From NCBI GenBank assembly GCA_028135785.1, contig JAOIHS010000003.1, positions 1-64,000 of the forward strand: 64,000 nt of DNA, read 5' to 3'. Below are positions 1 through 9,187 of the stretch, one piece after another. The position numbers and the translations under genes are program-made. Positions within the stretch are counted from its first letter, which is position 1. Every line of letters starts with the position of its first letter. This DNA is from SAR86 cluster bacterium (GTDB lineage: Bacteria; Pseudomonadota; Gammaproteobacteria; Magnimaribacterales; AG-339-G14). The notes under the pieces were generated by a model, which saw only the letters and a program-made list of their open reading frames with translations, was not told the origin of the DNA and did not search any database.

Positions 1-1
1 A

Positions 2-1006
2 GATCATCCTTGGAGCGCAGTGTCACTTCCTTCAGGAGATATACTCGTCACTGAACTACCTGGAAATATAAAATTAATTTCTCTAGAACAATCTAAGGTA
101 ACAAATATAAAAAATGTTCCGGAAGTTCTGTTTGCAGGGCAGGGCGGGCTTTCTGATATAACAATTCATCCAGACTACAATCAAAACGGTTGGATATATT
201 TTTCTTATTCTGCCTATTCTAGTAATAATTCAGACTTGAATACTTTGTTTGTAGATCGCGCAAGAATTCAAAATAATTCTTTAGTTGATATAGAAAATAT
301 TTTCAAAGCTAAAGCAGATAGAAAAGCACCAGTTCACTTTGGCGCTAAATTGCTTTTTTTAAAAGACAAATCTTTATTAATTACTAGTGGAGATGGTTTT
401 GATTTTAGGGAATTAGCTCAAAGTCTCGATAACCACTTTGGCAAAATAATTAGAGTCTTAGATGATGGCCAAATTCCTGAAGACAATCCTTTTTTTGATG
501 ATCCAGATGCATTATCCGATATTTGGGCTTATGGAGTTAGAAACCCTCAAGGAATTTATTTAGATCAAAATGATATTGTATTTGAAAACGAGCATGGCCC
601 AAGAGGCGGTGATGAGTTAAATATAATAGAGCCTGGCTTAAATTATGGATGGCCAGCAATAACATATGGCATTGATTATATTGGAGCTTTGATCTCACCT
701 TTTACTGAAAAATCAGGAATGGAGCAGCCAATACATCATTGGACTCCATCAATAGCCCCTTCAGGTATGACCATTTATGAAAAGAATTTATTTCCTGAGT
801 GGAAAGATAAAATATTTATTTCATCCCTCGTATTTAGCGATGTCAGAATGTTGACTTTAAATGAAAAAAATATAGTTATAGAAGAAAAAAAATTATTTAA
901 AGAAATTGGAAAAAGAATCCGTAATGTTTTGACTCTGCCTTCGGGTGAGCTTTTATTGATAACTGATAAGAAAAATGGACAACTTATTAAGGTGAAGAGA
1001 AAATGA
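2..1006 (+). CDS. PQQ-dependent sugar dehydrogenase (Asd/YliI type), 5' truncated by window edge
   Basis: Soluble aldose sugar dehydrogenase family: periplasmic beta-propeller enzymes that oxidise sugars with PQQ. The frame is open leftwards to base 2 and reads DHPWSA before the first possible start (a GTG at 20). That matches the family N-terminal signature HPWS..FLP.GD.LVTE, so the true start and any signal peptide lie outside the window. The diagnostic block RNPQG...FENEHGPRGGDELN...NYGWP is present in mid-protein. The stop overlaps the next start (ATGA), so the two genes are probably co-translated. The family call is firm; the substrate cannot be read from sequence. Confidence 0.88.
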   Translation, partial: DHPWSAVSLPSGDILVTELPGNIKLISLEQSKVTNIKNVPEVLFAGQGGLSDITIHPDYNQNGWIYFSYSAYSSNNSDLNTLFVDRARIQNNSLVDIENIFKAKADRKAPVHFGAKLLFLKDKSLLITSGDGFDFRELAQSLDNHFGKIIRVLDDGQIPEDNPFFDDPDALSDIWAYGVRNPQGIYLDQNDIVFENEHGPRGGDELNIIEPGLNYGWPAITYGIDYIGALISPFTEKSGMEQPIHHWTPSIAPSGMTIYEKNLFPEWKDKIFISSLVFSDVRMLTLNEKNIVIEEKKLFKEIGKRIRNVLTLPSGELLLITDKKNGQLIKVKRK

Positions 1007-1455
1007 TTATGAAATATGTACGATTGAGTTCAATTCTATTAATTGCATCTTTAATAACAACTTTTCTATCAACTCCTATTACCACGATTAGTTATTCTCT
1101 TTGGTTGATGAGTTTGAATATGCCATTAACCCTAGAAATTTTTATTGATAGTCTTGTACATGATTGGCTGAACTTAGGTGCAACATTAATAATTTTATTT
1201 TTAATAGGATTTCTAATAGCATTTTTGACTACTGCTTTGATAAGACACCGCTTCAAAGTGACTTTCTTTTCCGAACCAATGTCCTATGGTATTGCTGGCG
1301 CATCATCTATTTTTCTAATTTTATACTTAACGGTAGAATTACTATTTCAAACCCAAATGATAGGTGGAAATAGATATATGCTGGGTTTTGTCGGTCATAT
1401 ATGCGCTGGGTTTCTGGGCGGCTATTTTTTTGGTACATTTTTAAAAAAAGTGTAA
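1003..1455 (+). CDS. Small four-helix membrane protein of unknown function
   Basis: 150 aa, with about four hydrophobic segments (residues 8-35, 55-80, 95-115 and 125-148 roughly) and a basic loop (RHRFK) after the second. I do not recognise the family. It starts with an ATGA overlap on the sugar dehydrogenase stop, so it is translationally coupled to it. A second in-frame ATG lies at 1009. It could be a membrane partner of the dehydrogenase, but only gene order supports that. The short ORF inside it in another frame is a shadow. Confidence 0.7.
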   Translation: MIMKYVRLSSILLIASLITTFLSTPITTISYSLWLMSLNMPLTLEIFIDSLVHDWLNLGATLIILFLIGFLIAFLTTALIRHRFKVTFFSEPMSYGIAGASSIFLILYLTVELLFQTQMIGGNRYMLGFVGHICAGFLGGYFFGTFLKKV

Positions 1456-1467
1456 TAAAATAGATAA

Positions 1468-2040
1468 ATGAGTGAATTAGCAAAATTTAGAAAAATGACA
1501 AGCGGCACATCTGAAGACTATGCGCCTATAGTTGAGGCTGCCATGGAACATGCAGTTAATCTACCTGAGAGAATTATTCAACATCTTGAAATGCTAAAGG
1601 GAGATCATGGCGGGTTCGCTGTTGATCGTTATACTCACTGTCTGCAGACAGCAACTAGAGCTTATAGAGATGGCAAAGATGAAGAATATGTGGTTTGCGC
1701 TCTTTTACATGATATTGGAGACATTCTGGCTCCTGCTAACCATGCTGATTTTGCAGCTACTTTATTAGAGCCGTACATATCAGATAAAAACTTTTGGATT
1801 ATGAAACATCACGGAATTTTTCAAGGTTATTATTTCTTTCATTTTTTAGGTTTGGATAGGAATATGAGAGATAAATATAAAGATAGTGAACACTGGAAAG
1901 ATTGTGTAGCTTTTTGTGCAAAGTATGACCAAAATTCTTTTGATCCAGACTATGACACTCTACCAATAGAAATATTTATGCCGATGCTGAAAAATGTTCT
2001 TTCTCAGACAAAAAAATCAATTTATAAAGCTGAAACTTAA
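1468..2040 (+). CDS. HD-domain metalloprotein, phosphohydrolase or PhnZ/MIOX-like oxygenase
   Basis: 190 aa with an HD-superfamily metal set: H57 (YTHCLQ), H81-D82 (LLHDIGD), H92, H114/H115 (KHHGIF) and D154 (KYDQNS). The YxHxLQTATRA start and the LLHDIGD spacing (24 residues from first His to HD) resemble the small HD-oxygenase branch (PhnZ, inositol oxygenase), which uses a mixed-valent di-iron centre. The same ligand order also occurs in HD phosphohydrolases, so oxygenase versus hydrolase is unresolved. The 3' end overlaps the convergent SDR gene by 4 nt, with the two stop codons sharing TTAA. Confidence 0.75.
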   Translation: MSELAKFRKMTSGTSEDYAPIVEAAMEHAVNLPERIIQHLEMLKGDHGGFAVDRYTHCLQTATRAYRDGKDEEYVVCALLHDIGDILAPANHADFAATLLEPYISDKNFWIMKHHGIFQGYYFFHFLGLDRNMRDKYKDSEHWKDCVAFCAKYDQNSFDPDYDTLPIEIFMPMLKNVLSQTKKSIYKAET

Positions 2041-2939
2041 ACTGGTTCTCCTTTTATTTCAACTTCCTTATCATGCTTCTTCTTAGCCTCTACTAGATCA
2101 GGCATTAAAGAATCTAGTTGTTTCAAATTCCATAGACCCTCACTTTTATAAGACTTAATAACAGCAGGTTGCTGCATTATGCCTAGAGTTCCTTGAGAGA
2201 TATGGAATATTTGATTCGTAATATCCTTTGCATTATCTGAGCATATCCAGGCTATAACAGGAGCAATTTGTTTGGGTCCTTGTTTCCAATTTTCAAGATC
2301 TACTTCTCTTCCGGCTGACTTCATTAAATCAATTGTTAGTCTTGTAGCAGCACCAGGAGAAATAGTATTGACAGTACATTTATATTTAGACATCTCTAAT
2401 GAAAGGGATCTTGAAAAGCCAGCAATACCAGCTTTAGCTGCTCCATAATTAGTTTGACCAAAGTTTCCTATTAAACCTGATACAGATGACATATTAATTA
2501 TTCTGCAATCAAGTTTATTGTTTTCTCTTATGTAACAAGCAAAAGGCTTAGTACAATTAAAGTGACCTTTAAGGTGAACCGCCATAATTGCATCCCAATC
2601 ATTTTCTTCCATATTGAAAAGAGTTTTGTCTCTTAAAATCCCTGCATTATTAATTAAGATATCAACTCTTCCAAACTCATTAAGAGCATCGTTAAAAATA
2701 TTTTGACCGCCTTGAAAAGAGTCTACGCTATCGTAATTTGCTAAAGCTTTTCCTCCGTCATCTATAATTTCTGTTACAACTTTATCTGCAATTTTATTCT
2801 CTCCGCTGCCATCCGGATTGGCTCCTAAATCATTTACAAGAATATTTGCTCCATGTTTAGCCAAACATAAAGCAATCTCTTTTCCAATACCTCTTCCAGC
2901 ACCGGTGATTATTGCAACTTTATCCTTTAATATAGTCAT
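2037..2939 (-). CDS. SDR oxidoreductase, (3R)-hydroxyacyl-CoA dehydrogenase-like (MFE-2 N-domain type)
   Basis: 300 aa classical short-chain dehydrogenase. The NAD(P) site TGAGRGIG is at residues 13-20, followed by the NDLGANPDGSG block typical of the dehydrogenase domain of peroxisomal multifunctional enzyme 2. NNAG is near residue 96, and the catalytic Ser (MSSVSG) and YGAAK are present. It should oxidise a (3R)-hydroxyacyl-CoA or a related alcohol in the cytoplasm. Divergent from the MFS gene across 37 bp; tail-to-tail 4-nt overlap with the HD gene. Substrate inferred from family only. Confidence 0.85.
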   Translation of the reverse strand: MTILKDKVAIITGAGRGIGKEIALCLAKHGANILVNDLGANPDGSGENKIADKVVTEIIDDGGKALANYDSVDSFQGGQNIFNDALNEFGRVDILINNAGILRDKTLFNMEENDWDAIMAVHLKGHFNCTKPFACYIRENNKLDCRIINMSSVSGLIGNFGQTNYGAAKAGIAGFSRSLSLEMSKYKCTVNTISPGAATRLTIDLMKSAGREVDLENWKQGPKQIAPVIAWICSDNAKDITNQIFHISQGTLGIMQQPAVIKSYKSEGLWNLKQLDSLMPDLVEAKKKHDKEVEIKGEPV

Positions 2940-2976
2940 TGTTTCCCCATATGAATTAATTATTTATTTTAACATT

Positions 2977-4428
2977 ATGAAAGACTCTATCGCTAAAGGT
3001 GTAAGTAATTTAACTTTAATTCTATATTCTTCAGGTTCGGGAACGATGGGAGTCAACGGCGTTATCTTTGGCGCTTGGGTTCTATTTTTTTACAATCAAG
3101 TTTTAGGTCTTAGCGCTGTCCTTGCGTCATTGGCCATCGGTATTTCACTAATTTTTGATGCTATTTCTGATCCACTGGTTGGAGCATGGTCAGATAGATT
3201 AAAATCAAAATTGGGCAGAAGACATCCTTTTATCTATTTAAGTATTTTCCCATTAGCATTAGGTTTTTATTTTCTTTTTTCAGAGCCTGCATCTTTAGAT
3301 CAAGACTATCTCTTTTGGAGATTATTAATCTTAGTTGTTTTGATTAGAATTTCTTTAACTTTTTATGAAACTCCAAGAGCTGCACTTGGTCCAGAATTAA
3401 CGAAAGATTATGATCGCAGAAATTTTGTTAATGCTTGGGCATACGCTATAGCTATTTTTGGCTCAATAATTCTCTCTTTCGTGATGTATAAATTTTTTCT
3501 TGTAGAAACCGAAGATTTTAAAGGAGACATGGCATTTTTAAACCCCGAAGCTTATGAGTACTTAGGAGTATTTGCTGCAATATTAATTATAATTTTTGGC
3601 TTAATTTCTTCATTGAGTACGCATCGTTTTATACCTGAACTTCATCAGCCTCAAGTAAAAACTACTTTTTCATCAAAAAAATTATTAGGTGAAATTTTAG
3701 AGTGTTTTTCAAACAGATCATGGCTAGCAATGCTAATTTCAGGATCTTTTTATGGTCTTAATATAGGAATTTCTAGCGGAGTGGGAACATATATAAATAA
3801 ATATTTTTGGCAATGGACTCCAGATGTATTGGCTTTGTTCCCATTAGTGACTGGAATAGCGACAATTTTTGGAGCAATTTTAGCTACTGCGCTAGCTAAA
3901 GGAAGAGAAAAAAGAAATGTATGCATTACGGTTTTTTCTATAAATATTTTAACTAGCCCAATTCCATACTTGCTGAGATTGCTTGATCCTTACACAGAGC
4001 TTTCTTTATTTCCTGATAATGGATCGGACTTAATTTGGTGGATATTAATTTCTTATACAGCAATTGAAGATATGCTGAGAGCTATGGGTTTTGTATTAGT
4101 TATTTCTATGATTTTTGATATTGTTGAAGATAGTCAGATAAAGACTGGAAGAAGAGATGAAGGTATTTTTATGGCAGGACCAGGTCTGATTCAAAAAGTT
4201 TTATCAGGTCTAGGGATATTTGTCTTAGGGTTTGTTCTTCAATATATTGGATTTGATCCTCAAACAACAAATTTGCAAGATGAAAATATACCGATTAATG
4301 AACTAGTAATATTTCAGATTATCATTCAACCTCTTTTAACTTTGGCTGCTACCTTTTGCCTTTTCTTTTACACCATTTCAAGAAACTCGCACAGCGGAGT
4401 CGTTGATGAATTAGGATATAAGAATTAA
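2977..4428 (+). CDS. MFS transporter, GPH (glycoside-pentoside-hexuronide) symporter family
   Basis: 483 aa, about 12 membrane segments. The MelB-type motif after TM2 is clear: DAISDPLVGAWSDR followed by K.GRRHPFIY. GPH proteins are inner-membrane Na+ or H+ coupled symporters for sugars and related polar solutes; this divergent branch is common in marine bacteria and its solute is unknown. A longer open frame from 2818 runs through the divergent SDR gene and gives a non-membrane leader, so I chose the ATG at 2977 (MKDSIAKG). The stop is 2 nt before the rhomboid start. Confidence 0.85.
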   Translation: MKDSIAKGVSNLTLILYSSGSGTMGVNGVIFGAWVLFFYNQVLGLSAVLASLAIGISLIFDAISDPLVGAWSDRLKSKLGRRHPFIYLSIFPLALGFYFLFSEPASLDQDYLFWRLLILVVLIRISLTFYETPRAALGPELTKDYDRRNFVNAWAYAIAIFGSIILSFVMYKFFLVETEDFKGDMAFLNPEAYEYLGVFAAILIIIFGLISSLSTHRFIPELHQPQVKTTFSSKKLLGEILECFSNRSWLAMLISGSFYGLNIGISSGVGTYINKYFWQWTPDVLALFPLVTGIATIFGAILATALAKGREKRNVCITVFSINILTSPIPYLLRLLDPYTELSLFPDNGSDLIWWILISYTAIEDMLRAMGFVLVISMIFDIVEDSQIKTGRRDEGIFMAGPGLIQKVLSGLGIFVLGFVLQYIGFDPQTTNLQDENIPINELVIFQIIIQPLLTLAATFCLFFYTISRNSHSGVVDELGYKN

Positions 4429-4430
4429 CT

Positions 4431-5222
4431 ATGTTTTTCCCTATATCCGACGATAATCCAAGTAACAGAACGCCATTAGTAACTTATATACTTATATGCT
4501 CATGCGCATTCGTTTTCTTTTTACAAATTCTTTCAGAAATGAATCCAGAAATTTATTTTACTTTTGGATTTATTCCATCTAATTTTTTTAATTCAAGTTC
4601 TCTGATCAGCGCTTCTATCCCAATTATTACATCTATGTTTGTTCATGGAGGCTTCGCTCATATTATTGGCAATATGCTCTATTTATGGATCTTTGGCGAC
4701 AATGTTGAAGATTCAATGGGTAGAATTAAATTCATTATATTTTATTTGCTTTGCGGTACAGCAGGAGCTTTATTACAGGGCTATGTTGATCCTCAATCAA
4801 ATATTCCTATGGTCGGAGCAAGTGGGGCAATAGCTGGAGTTTTAGGAGCTTACTTGCTGTTATTTCCGAGAGCCAACGTAAGATGTTTAGTTTTTATTAT
4901 TATAATAATCCAAATGATTAGAGTTCCGGCGTTTCTAGTTTTAGGACTATGGATTTTTGGACAATTTTTTAGTTTGCCTGGATCTTTGGAAGACTCAGGG
5001 GGGACAGCTTATTACGCTCACATAGGAGGATTTTTGGCAGGAATGATATTGATTCCCTTTTTTAAAAAATCCAATGTAAGATTGTTTCAGAATAAAGTTT
5101 CCAATTCTTGGGTTTCGGAAACTGCATTTAATTTAAAAAAGGAAAACAATAATTTACAAAAAAATACTTTTTTGGAATCATTTGTTAAAAAATCTGAAAG
5201 AGAAATTAAAAAAAGAAAATGA
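4431..5222 (+). CDS. Rhomboid-family intramembrane serine protease
   Basis: 263 aa with six or so membrane helices. The catalytic serine lies in GASGAIAG (S131), the catalytic histidine in YAHIGG (H197), and the oxyanion helpers in VHGGFAHIIGN (H77, N81). Rhomboids cleave transmembrane segments in the bilayer. The C-terminal 50 residues are hydrophilic and Lys-rich. It starts 2 nt after the MFS stop and overlaps the DUF3604 gene by 4 nt (ATGA), so it sits in one operon with them. All catalytic residues are intact. Confidence 0.9.
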   Translation: MFFPISDDNPSNRTPLVTYILICSCAFVFFLQILSEMNPEIYFTFGFIPSNFFNSSSLISASIPIITSMFVHGGFAHIIGNMLYLWIFGDNVEDSMGRIKFIIFYLLCGTAGALLQGYVDPQSNIPMVGASGAIAGVLGAYLLLFPRANVRCLVFIIIIIQMIRVPAFLVLGLWIFGQFFSLPGSLEDSGGTAYYAHIGGFLAGMILIPFFKKSNVRLFQNKVSNSWVSETAFNLKKENNNLQKNTFLESFVKKSEREIKKRK

Positions 5223-7462
5223 AATTAATATTTAGGGTTGGGTTTTGGATTTTCGGATCATTATTTGCAGTTTTATTTATTTTAGGGGCATATTATTTTG
5301 CCTTTTATTCAAACTTTTTTGGAACTCTCGAAGATGCTGGATTTAATGTTAACCAATCATATCCAGATGAATTGCTGCAGTCTAAAATTCAATCACAGTT
5401 AAAACATACAAGTTCTAATAAACAAATTGTATTCGGCGATACTCATGTTCACTCAACTTACTCAACGGATGCCTTTTTATGGAGCTTAAAGACATTTAAC
5501 GGAGAAGGGCCTCATTTAATGGCAGAGGCTTGCGATTATGCGCGATTTTGTTCAGCTATAGATTTTTGGGTTAACACTGATCATGCGGAAGCAAGCACCC
5601 CTAGAAAATGGTCTGAGACTATCAAGGCTGTTCAAAATTGTGATGCGGTTAATGAAAATGATAGAGCTAAAGATTTAATTAGTTTTGTAGGATACGAATG
5701 GACTCAAATTAATCCGTCTGACAAAGATGATCACTATGGACACAAAAATGTGATGTTCCTAGAGACTGATAAAAACCTTCTTCCAAATGTTCCTTTTGGA
5801 GCTGCCGGTTATACTTCTGGAGGTTTTAGAGATGCGGAGGGTTTAAATGATGCAAAATTAAATATGCTTTCAGCTTCAGTTGTAGATTTTTCTAATAGAG
5901 AGAGGTATGCAGACTTTATAGCTTTTTACGAAGAGGTTCTTGCTAATCCAGATTGCGATATCAATGATTTAAGTTACTCAAATTGTTATAAATCAGTTCA
6001 TACACCTAAAGATTTATTTTCAATATTAAAAACTGTTCAATCAGATTCTATAGTAATTCCTCACGGTAATGCATGGGGTTACTACACTCCTACAGAGTCA
6101 AGCTGGGATAAACAGCTTTTAGATAATATGCATGATCCTTCAAAGCAAATCTCAATTGAAGTTTTTTCTGGTCACGGAAACTCAGAAGAATATAGAGATT
6201 GGAATGCAACTTTAAGCAAAAACGGCACTAAAGCATGCCCAGAACCAACAGGTAATTACCTTCCTTCTTGTTGGAGGGCTGGAGAAATAATTAAAGAAAG
6301 ATGTTTGACTAATGGTTCTAGTAAAGAAATTTGTTCATCCAGAGCAGAGTTAGCTAAGCAGTCTTATATTGAAGGAGGCCAATATGGACACTGGTCAGTT
6401 TTAGGAGCTAAACCATCAGATTGGTTGGATTCCGGACAATGTAAAGACTGTTTTGTTCCTGCTTTTAATATGAGGCCTAGCGCTTCTGTCCAATACGCTC
6501 TTGCTCTAAGAAAATTTGAAGGTGATAAAATCAATTCATTTGATTTTGGGTTTATTGCATCTAGTGATAATCATCGAGCCAGGCCGGGAACTGGATATAA
6601 AGCGATAGATAGGTTAGTTACAACTGAAGCAAATGGACCATCTAGTGAATTCTTTTACAAAAATACTTATCCAGAAGAGCTAAAATCAGATATTCCATGG
6701 GAAGTTATACCAAGCGAAATTAATACAGCCAGTGAATTAACAATGTTTGAAGCAGAAAGACAGTCTTCATTTTTTACGACTGGAGGTCTTGCTGCAGTTC
6801 ACGTATCTCAAAGAAGCAGAGAAGGAATTTGGGATGGTTTTAAAAACAAGGAAACCTATGCAACCAGTGGCCCTAGAATTTTATTATGGTTTGATCTTAT
6901 AAATTCTAAAAATGGTCGTGTACCTATGGGTTCTAAAACTGAACTTTCTGAAAATCCTGTTTTTGAAGTCAAGGCTGTAGGCTCGTTTAAGCAAAAACCT
7001 GGATGTCCTGATTTGGGTCTCTCAAAAGCAGACAATGAAAAAGTAATGAAACTATGTAAAAACGAGTGTTTCAATCCTTCTGATGAGAGAAGAGAAATAA
7101 CTAGGCTTGAAATAATAAAGATTACTCCTCAAAACTATAATAATGAACCAGTTGAAGATCTGATTAAGGATGTTTGGAAAGTGCACAAATGCAAAGTTAA
7201 TTCTGGGGAGTGTAGATTTAGATTTTCAGATTCAGAATATTCTAAAAATGGTAGAGACAGTCTTTATTATGTTAGAGCCATAGAAGAACCTTCTTTGAGA
7301 ATCAATGGTGGCAATTTAAGATGTGATTATGACGAGAATGGAAATTGTAAAAAAGTTAATATTTGTTATGGAGGTTTCCAAACTAGTAGAGAAGATAATT
7401 GCACGATGTTGTCAGAAGAAAGGGCTTGGTCGTCCCCAATTTACGTTAATCAACTGAATTAA
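5219..7462 (+). CDS. DUF3604 protein, predicted PHP-like metal-dependent hydrolase, membrane-anchored
   Basis: 747 aa. An N-terminal hydrophobic segment (residues 5-28) should anchor or export it. Metal-site motifs follow in the order expected for DUF3604: FGDTHVHSTYSTDAF, NTDHAEA, IPHGNAWG, SGHGNSEEYRDW, ASSDNHRARPGTGYK and ETYATSGPRI. Many Cys pairs suit an extracytoplasmic fold. DUF3604 has no settled reaction; a PHP-type hydrolase or esterase is inferred from the His/Asp motifs. It shares one base with the next MFS start (TAATG) and sits between two GPH permeases, so hydrolysis and uptake of the same compound is plausible. Confidence 0.85.
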   Translation: MKLIFRVGFWIFGSLFAVLFILGAYYFAFYSNFFGTLEDAGFNVNQSYPDELLQSKIQSQLKHTSSNKQIVFGDTHVHSTYSTDAFLWSLKTFNGEGPHLMAEACDYARFCSAIDFWVNTDHAEASTPRKWSETIKAVQNCDAVNENDRAKDLISFVGYEWTQINPSDKDDHYGHKNVMFLETDKNLLPNVPFGAAGYTSGGFRDAEGLNDAKLNMLSASVVDFSNRERYADFIAFYEEVLANPDCDINDLSYSNCYKSVHTPKDLFSILKTVQSDSIVIPHGNAWGYYTPTESSWDKQLLDNMHDPSKQISIEVFSGHGNSEEYRDWNATLSKNGTKACPEPTGNYLPSCWRAGEIIKERCLTNGSSKEICSSRAELAKQSYIEGGQYGHWSVLGAKPSDWLDSGQCKDCFVPAFNMRPSASVQYALALRKFEGDKINSFDFGFIASSDNHRARPGTGYKAIDRLVTTEANGPSSEFFYKNTYPEELKSDIPWEVIPSEINTASELTMFEAERQSSFFTTGGLAAVHVSQRSREGIWDGFKNKETYATSGPRILLWFDLINSKNGRVPMGSKTELSENPVFEVKAVGSFKQKPGCPDLGLSKADNEKVMKLCKNECFNPSDERREITRLEIIKITPQNYNNEPVEDLIKDVWKVHKCKVNSGECRFRFSDSEYSKNGRDSLYYVRAIEEPSLRINGGNLRCDYDENGNCKKVNICYGGFQTSREDNCTMLSEERAWSSPIYVNQLN

Positions 7463-8886
7463 TGTCCTCAGATAAACTACCTTTTCTAACTAAATTTCTA
7501 TATGGATTTGGCTCTATGTCCTATGGAATAAAAGATAATGCTTTTGCATATTTTTTGTTATTTGTTTACGTCCAAATATTTGGACTAGCTCCAGACTTAG
7601 CTGGTTTAGCTATACTATTGATGTTGGTATTTGATGCATTTTCAGACCCTTTGGTTGGGTATTTTTCTGATAGTCATCAGTCTAAATGGGGAAGAAGACA
7701 TCCTTTTATGTATTTTTCTGCCATTCCTGTTAGCCTTTCTTTTTTTCTTCTATGGGATCCCCCAGAAGCGCTTTCACAAACTCAGTTGTTTTTTTATCTA
7801 TTAGGAGTGGGTGTTTTTATAAGAACTGCTATTACGTTTTATGAAATTCCAAGTACTGCTTTAGGACCTGAACTATCTAAAGATTATGTAGAAAGAAGTT
7901 CTCTATTGTCATACAGGTATTGGTTTGGTTGGTGGGGAGGCCTGCTTGTATGGAATTCATTGTGGATATTTGTCGTTTATAGTAGTTACACGGGAACTAC
8001 TGATGCAAGATATCTGCCTGAAACTTGGAAAATTTATGGATTAGTTTGTAGTTTGATAATGTTCATAGCGATCATGGTTACCGCATTAGGAACTCATAAG
8101 CACATAAAGGATTTACATTCTCCAGAAGCAAAAAAGATTTCCTTCAAAAACACTTTAAGCGAACTTTGGGAAACAGTAACAATTAGCCGAGATTATTTGG
8201 TTTTATTTTTAGCAATGATCATTACTAGTGTAGCTACAGGAATAGCGACTAATTTAACGTTATTTTTTTATAGCTACTTTTGGGAATTCACACCATTAAA
8301 TATTTTAACCATTGGTCTGACTCTTTTCCTTACTCCTTTAGTGGGTTTAAAAGTATCACCTATGCTAGCGGCTAAGTTAGGAAAGAGAGAAACTATAATC
8401 TATTTATTCATAGTTGCTTTCGTTGCTGAAAATGTAGTCATTTTAATGAGAGTATTAGATTATTTGCCTAATAATGATTCTTCACTTATTTTACCTATGG
8501 TTCTTATTTTTCATTGGGTAGCTGTAAGTGCTCAGATAATTTCATACACCACCCTTGCTTCAATGGTTTTTGATACAGTTGAAGAGGTTGAAAAACTGAC
8601 AGGAAGAAGAATGGAAGGAACTCTTTTAGCTGCAAGATCCTTTGCAGCTAAATGTATGAGTGGTGCCGGTGCGTTTTTAGCTGGACTAATTTTGTCTGTT
8701 TCAGCCTGGCCAAAAGGAGCTGTTGCTGGTGAAGTAGAATCAAATATTTTAAATAGTGTCGGGCTATCAGCAATATCAATATCTACTATTTTATGGATTT
8801 CAGCAATTTTTGTCTTTTCAAGAGTCAAGATGACAAGGACATCTCACGAAGAGAATTTAGGAGAACTTAATTATAAAAATGATTAA
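7462..8886 (+). CDS. MFS transporter, GPH symporter family (second copy)
   Basis: 474 aa, about 12 TM helices, with the same motif set as the permease at 2977 (DAFSDPLVGYFSD, K.GRRHPFMY, ETGR-like TGRRMEGT near the C-terminus). The two are clearly paralogous but divergent, so they are not a recent duplication. Its start overlaps the DUF3604 stop (TAATG) and its stop overlaps the bolA start by 8 nt. Solute unknown; the immediate coupling to DUF3604 is the best hint. Confidence 0.85.
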   Translation: MSSDKLPFLTKFLYGFGSMSYGIKDNAFAYFLLFVYVQIFGLAPDLAGLAILLMLVFDAFSDPLVGYFSDSHQSKWGRRHPFMYFSAIPVSLSFFLLWDPPEALSQTQLFFYLLGVGVFIRTAITFYEIPSTALGPELSKDYVERSSLLSYRYWFGWWGGLLVWNSLWIFVVYSSYTGTTDARYLPETWKIYGLVCSLIMFIAIMVTALGTHKHIKDLHSPEAKKISFKNTLSELWETVTISRDYLVLFLAMIITSVATGIATNLTLFFYSYFWEFTPLNILTIGLTLFLTPLVGLKVSPMLAAKLGKRETIIYLFIVAFVAENVVILMRVLDYLPNNDSSLILPMVLIFHWVAVSAQIISYTTLASMVFDTVEEVEKLTGRRMEGTLLAARSFAAKCMSGAGAFLAGLILSVSAWPKGAVAGEVESNILNSVGLSAISISTILWISAIFVFSRVKMTRTSHEENLGELNYKND

Positions 8887-9187
8887 AGAAGAAATTGAAA
8901 GTAAATTAAAAGTAGATTGCGAGCCGTGGTATTTAGAAGTAATAAACGAATCTCCTAATCATAATGTTCCTGATGGCGCTGAATCTCACTTTAAAGTAAT
9001 AGTAGTTTCTACCGGTTTTGAGAACTTAAGAGTGGTTCAGAGGCATCAAAAAATATATTCCATATTAGATGAAGAAATGAAAAAGATTCATGCGATTGCC
9101 ATTCATCCTTTTACCCCAGATGAATGGAAAGATAAAACTGGCGAAGAGTTAGAGTCACCAAAGTGTCTTGGTGGGGGACATGACTAA
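8879..9187 (+). CDS. bolA: BolA family protein
   Basis: 102 aa, the usual BolA length. It shows the class II KH-like fold signature: SHFKVIVVS, then LRVVQRHQKIY, then IHAIAIHPFTPDEW, with the conserved histidine in the last block. BolA proteins pair with monothiol glutaredoxins to carry Fe-S clusters and also act as stress regulators. Its start overlaps the MFS stop by 8 nt and its end overlaps trhO by 8 nt. The only glutaredoxin in the window (at 53335) is the dithiol CPYC type, so it is not the obvious partner. Confidence 0.9.
   Translation: MIKEEIESKLKVDCEPWYLEVINESPNHNVPDGAESHFKVIVVSTGFENLRVVQRHQKIYSILDEEMKKIHAIAIHPFTPDEWKDKTGEELESPKCLGGGHD

Noticed and set aside
2818-2976. Open frame extending the MFS gene 53 codons upstream
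   Set aside because: It runs antisense through the SDR gene and gives a leader unlike any GPH protein; ATG 2977 fits.
2977-8886. The two GPH permeases as a recent tandem duplication
   Set aside because: They share family motifs but differ across most of their length, and two unrelated genes lie between them.
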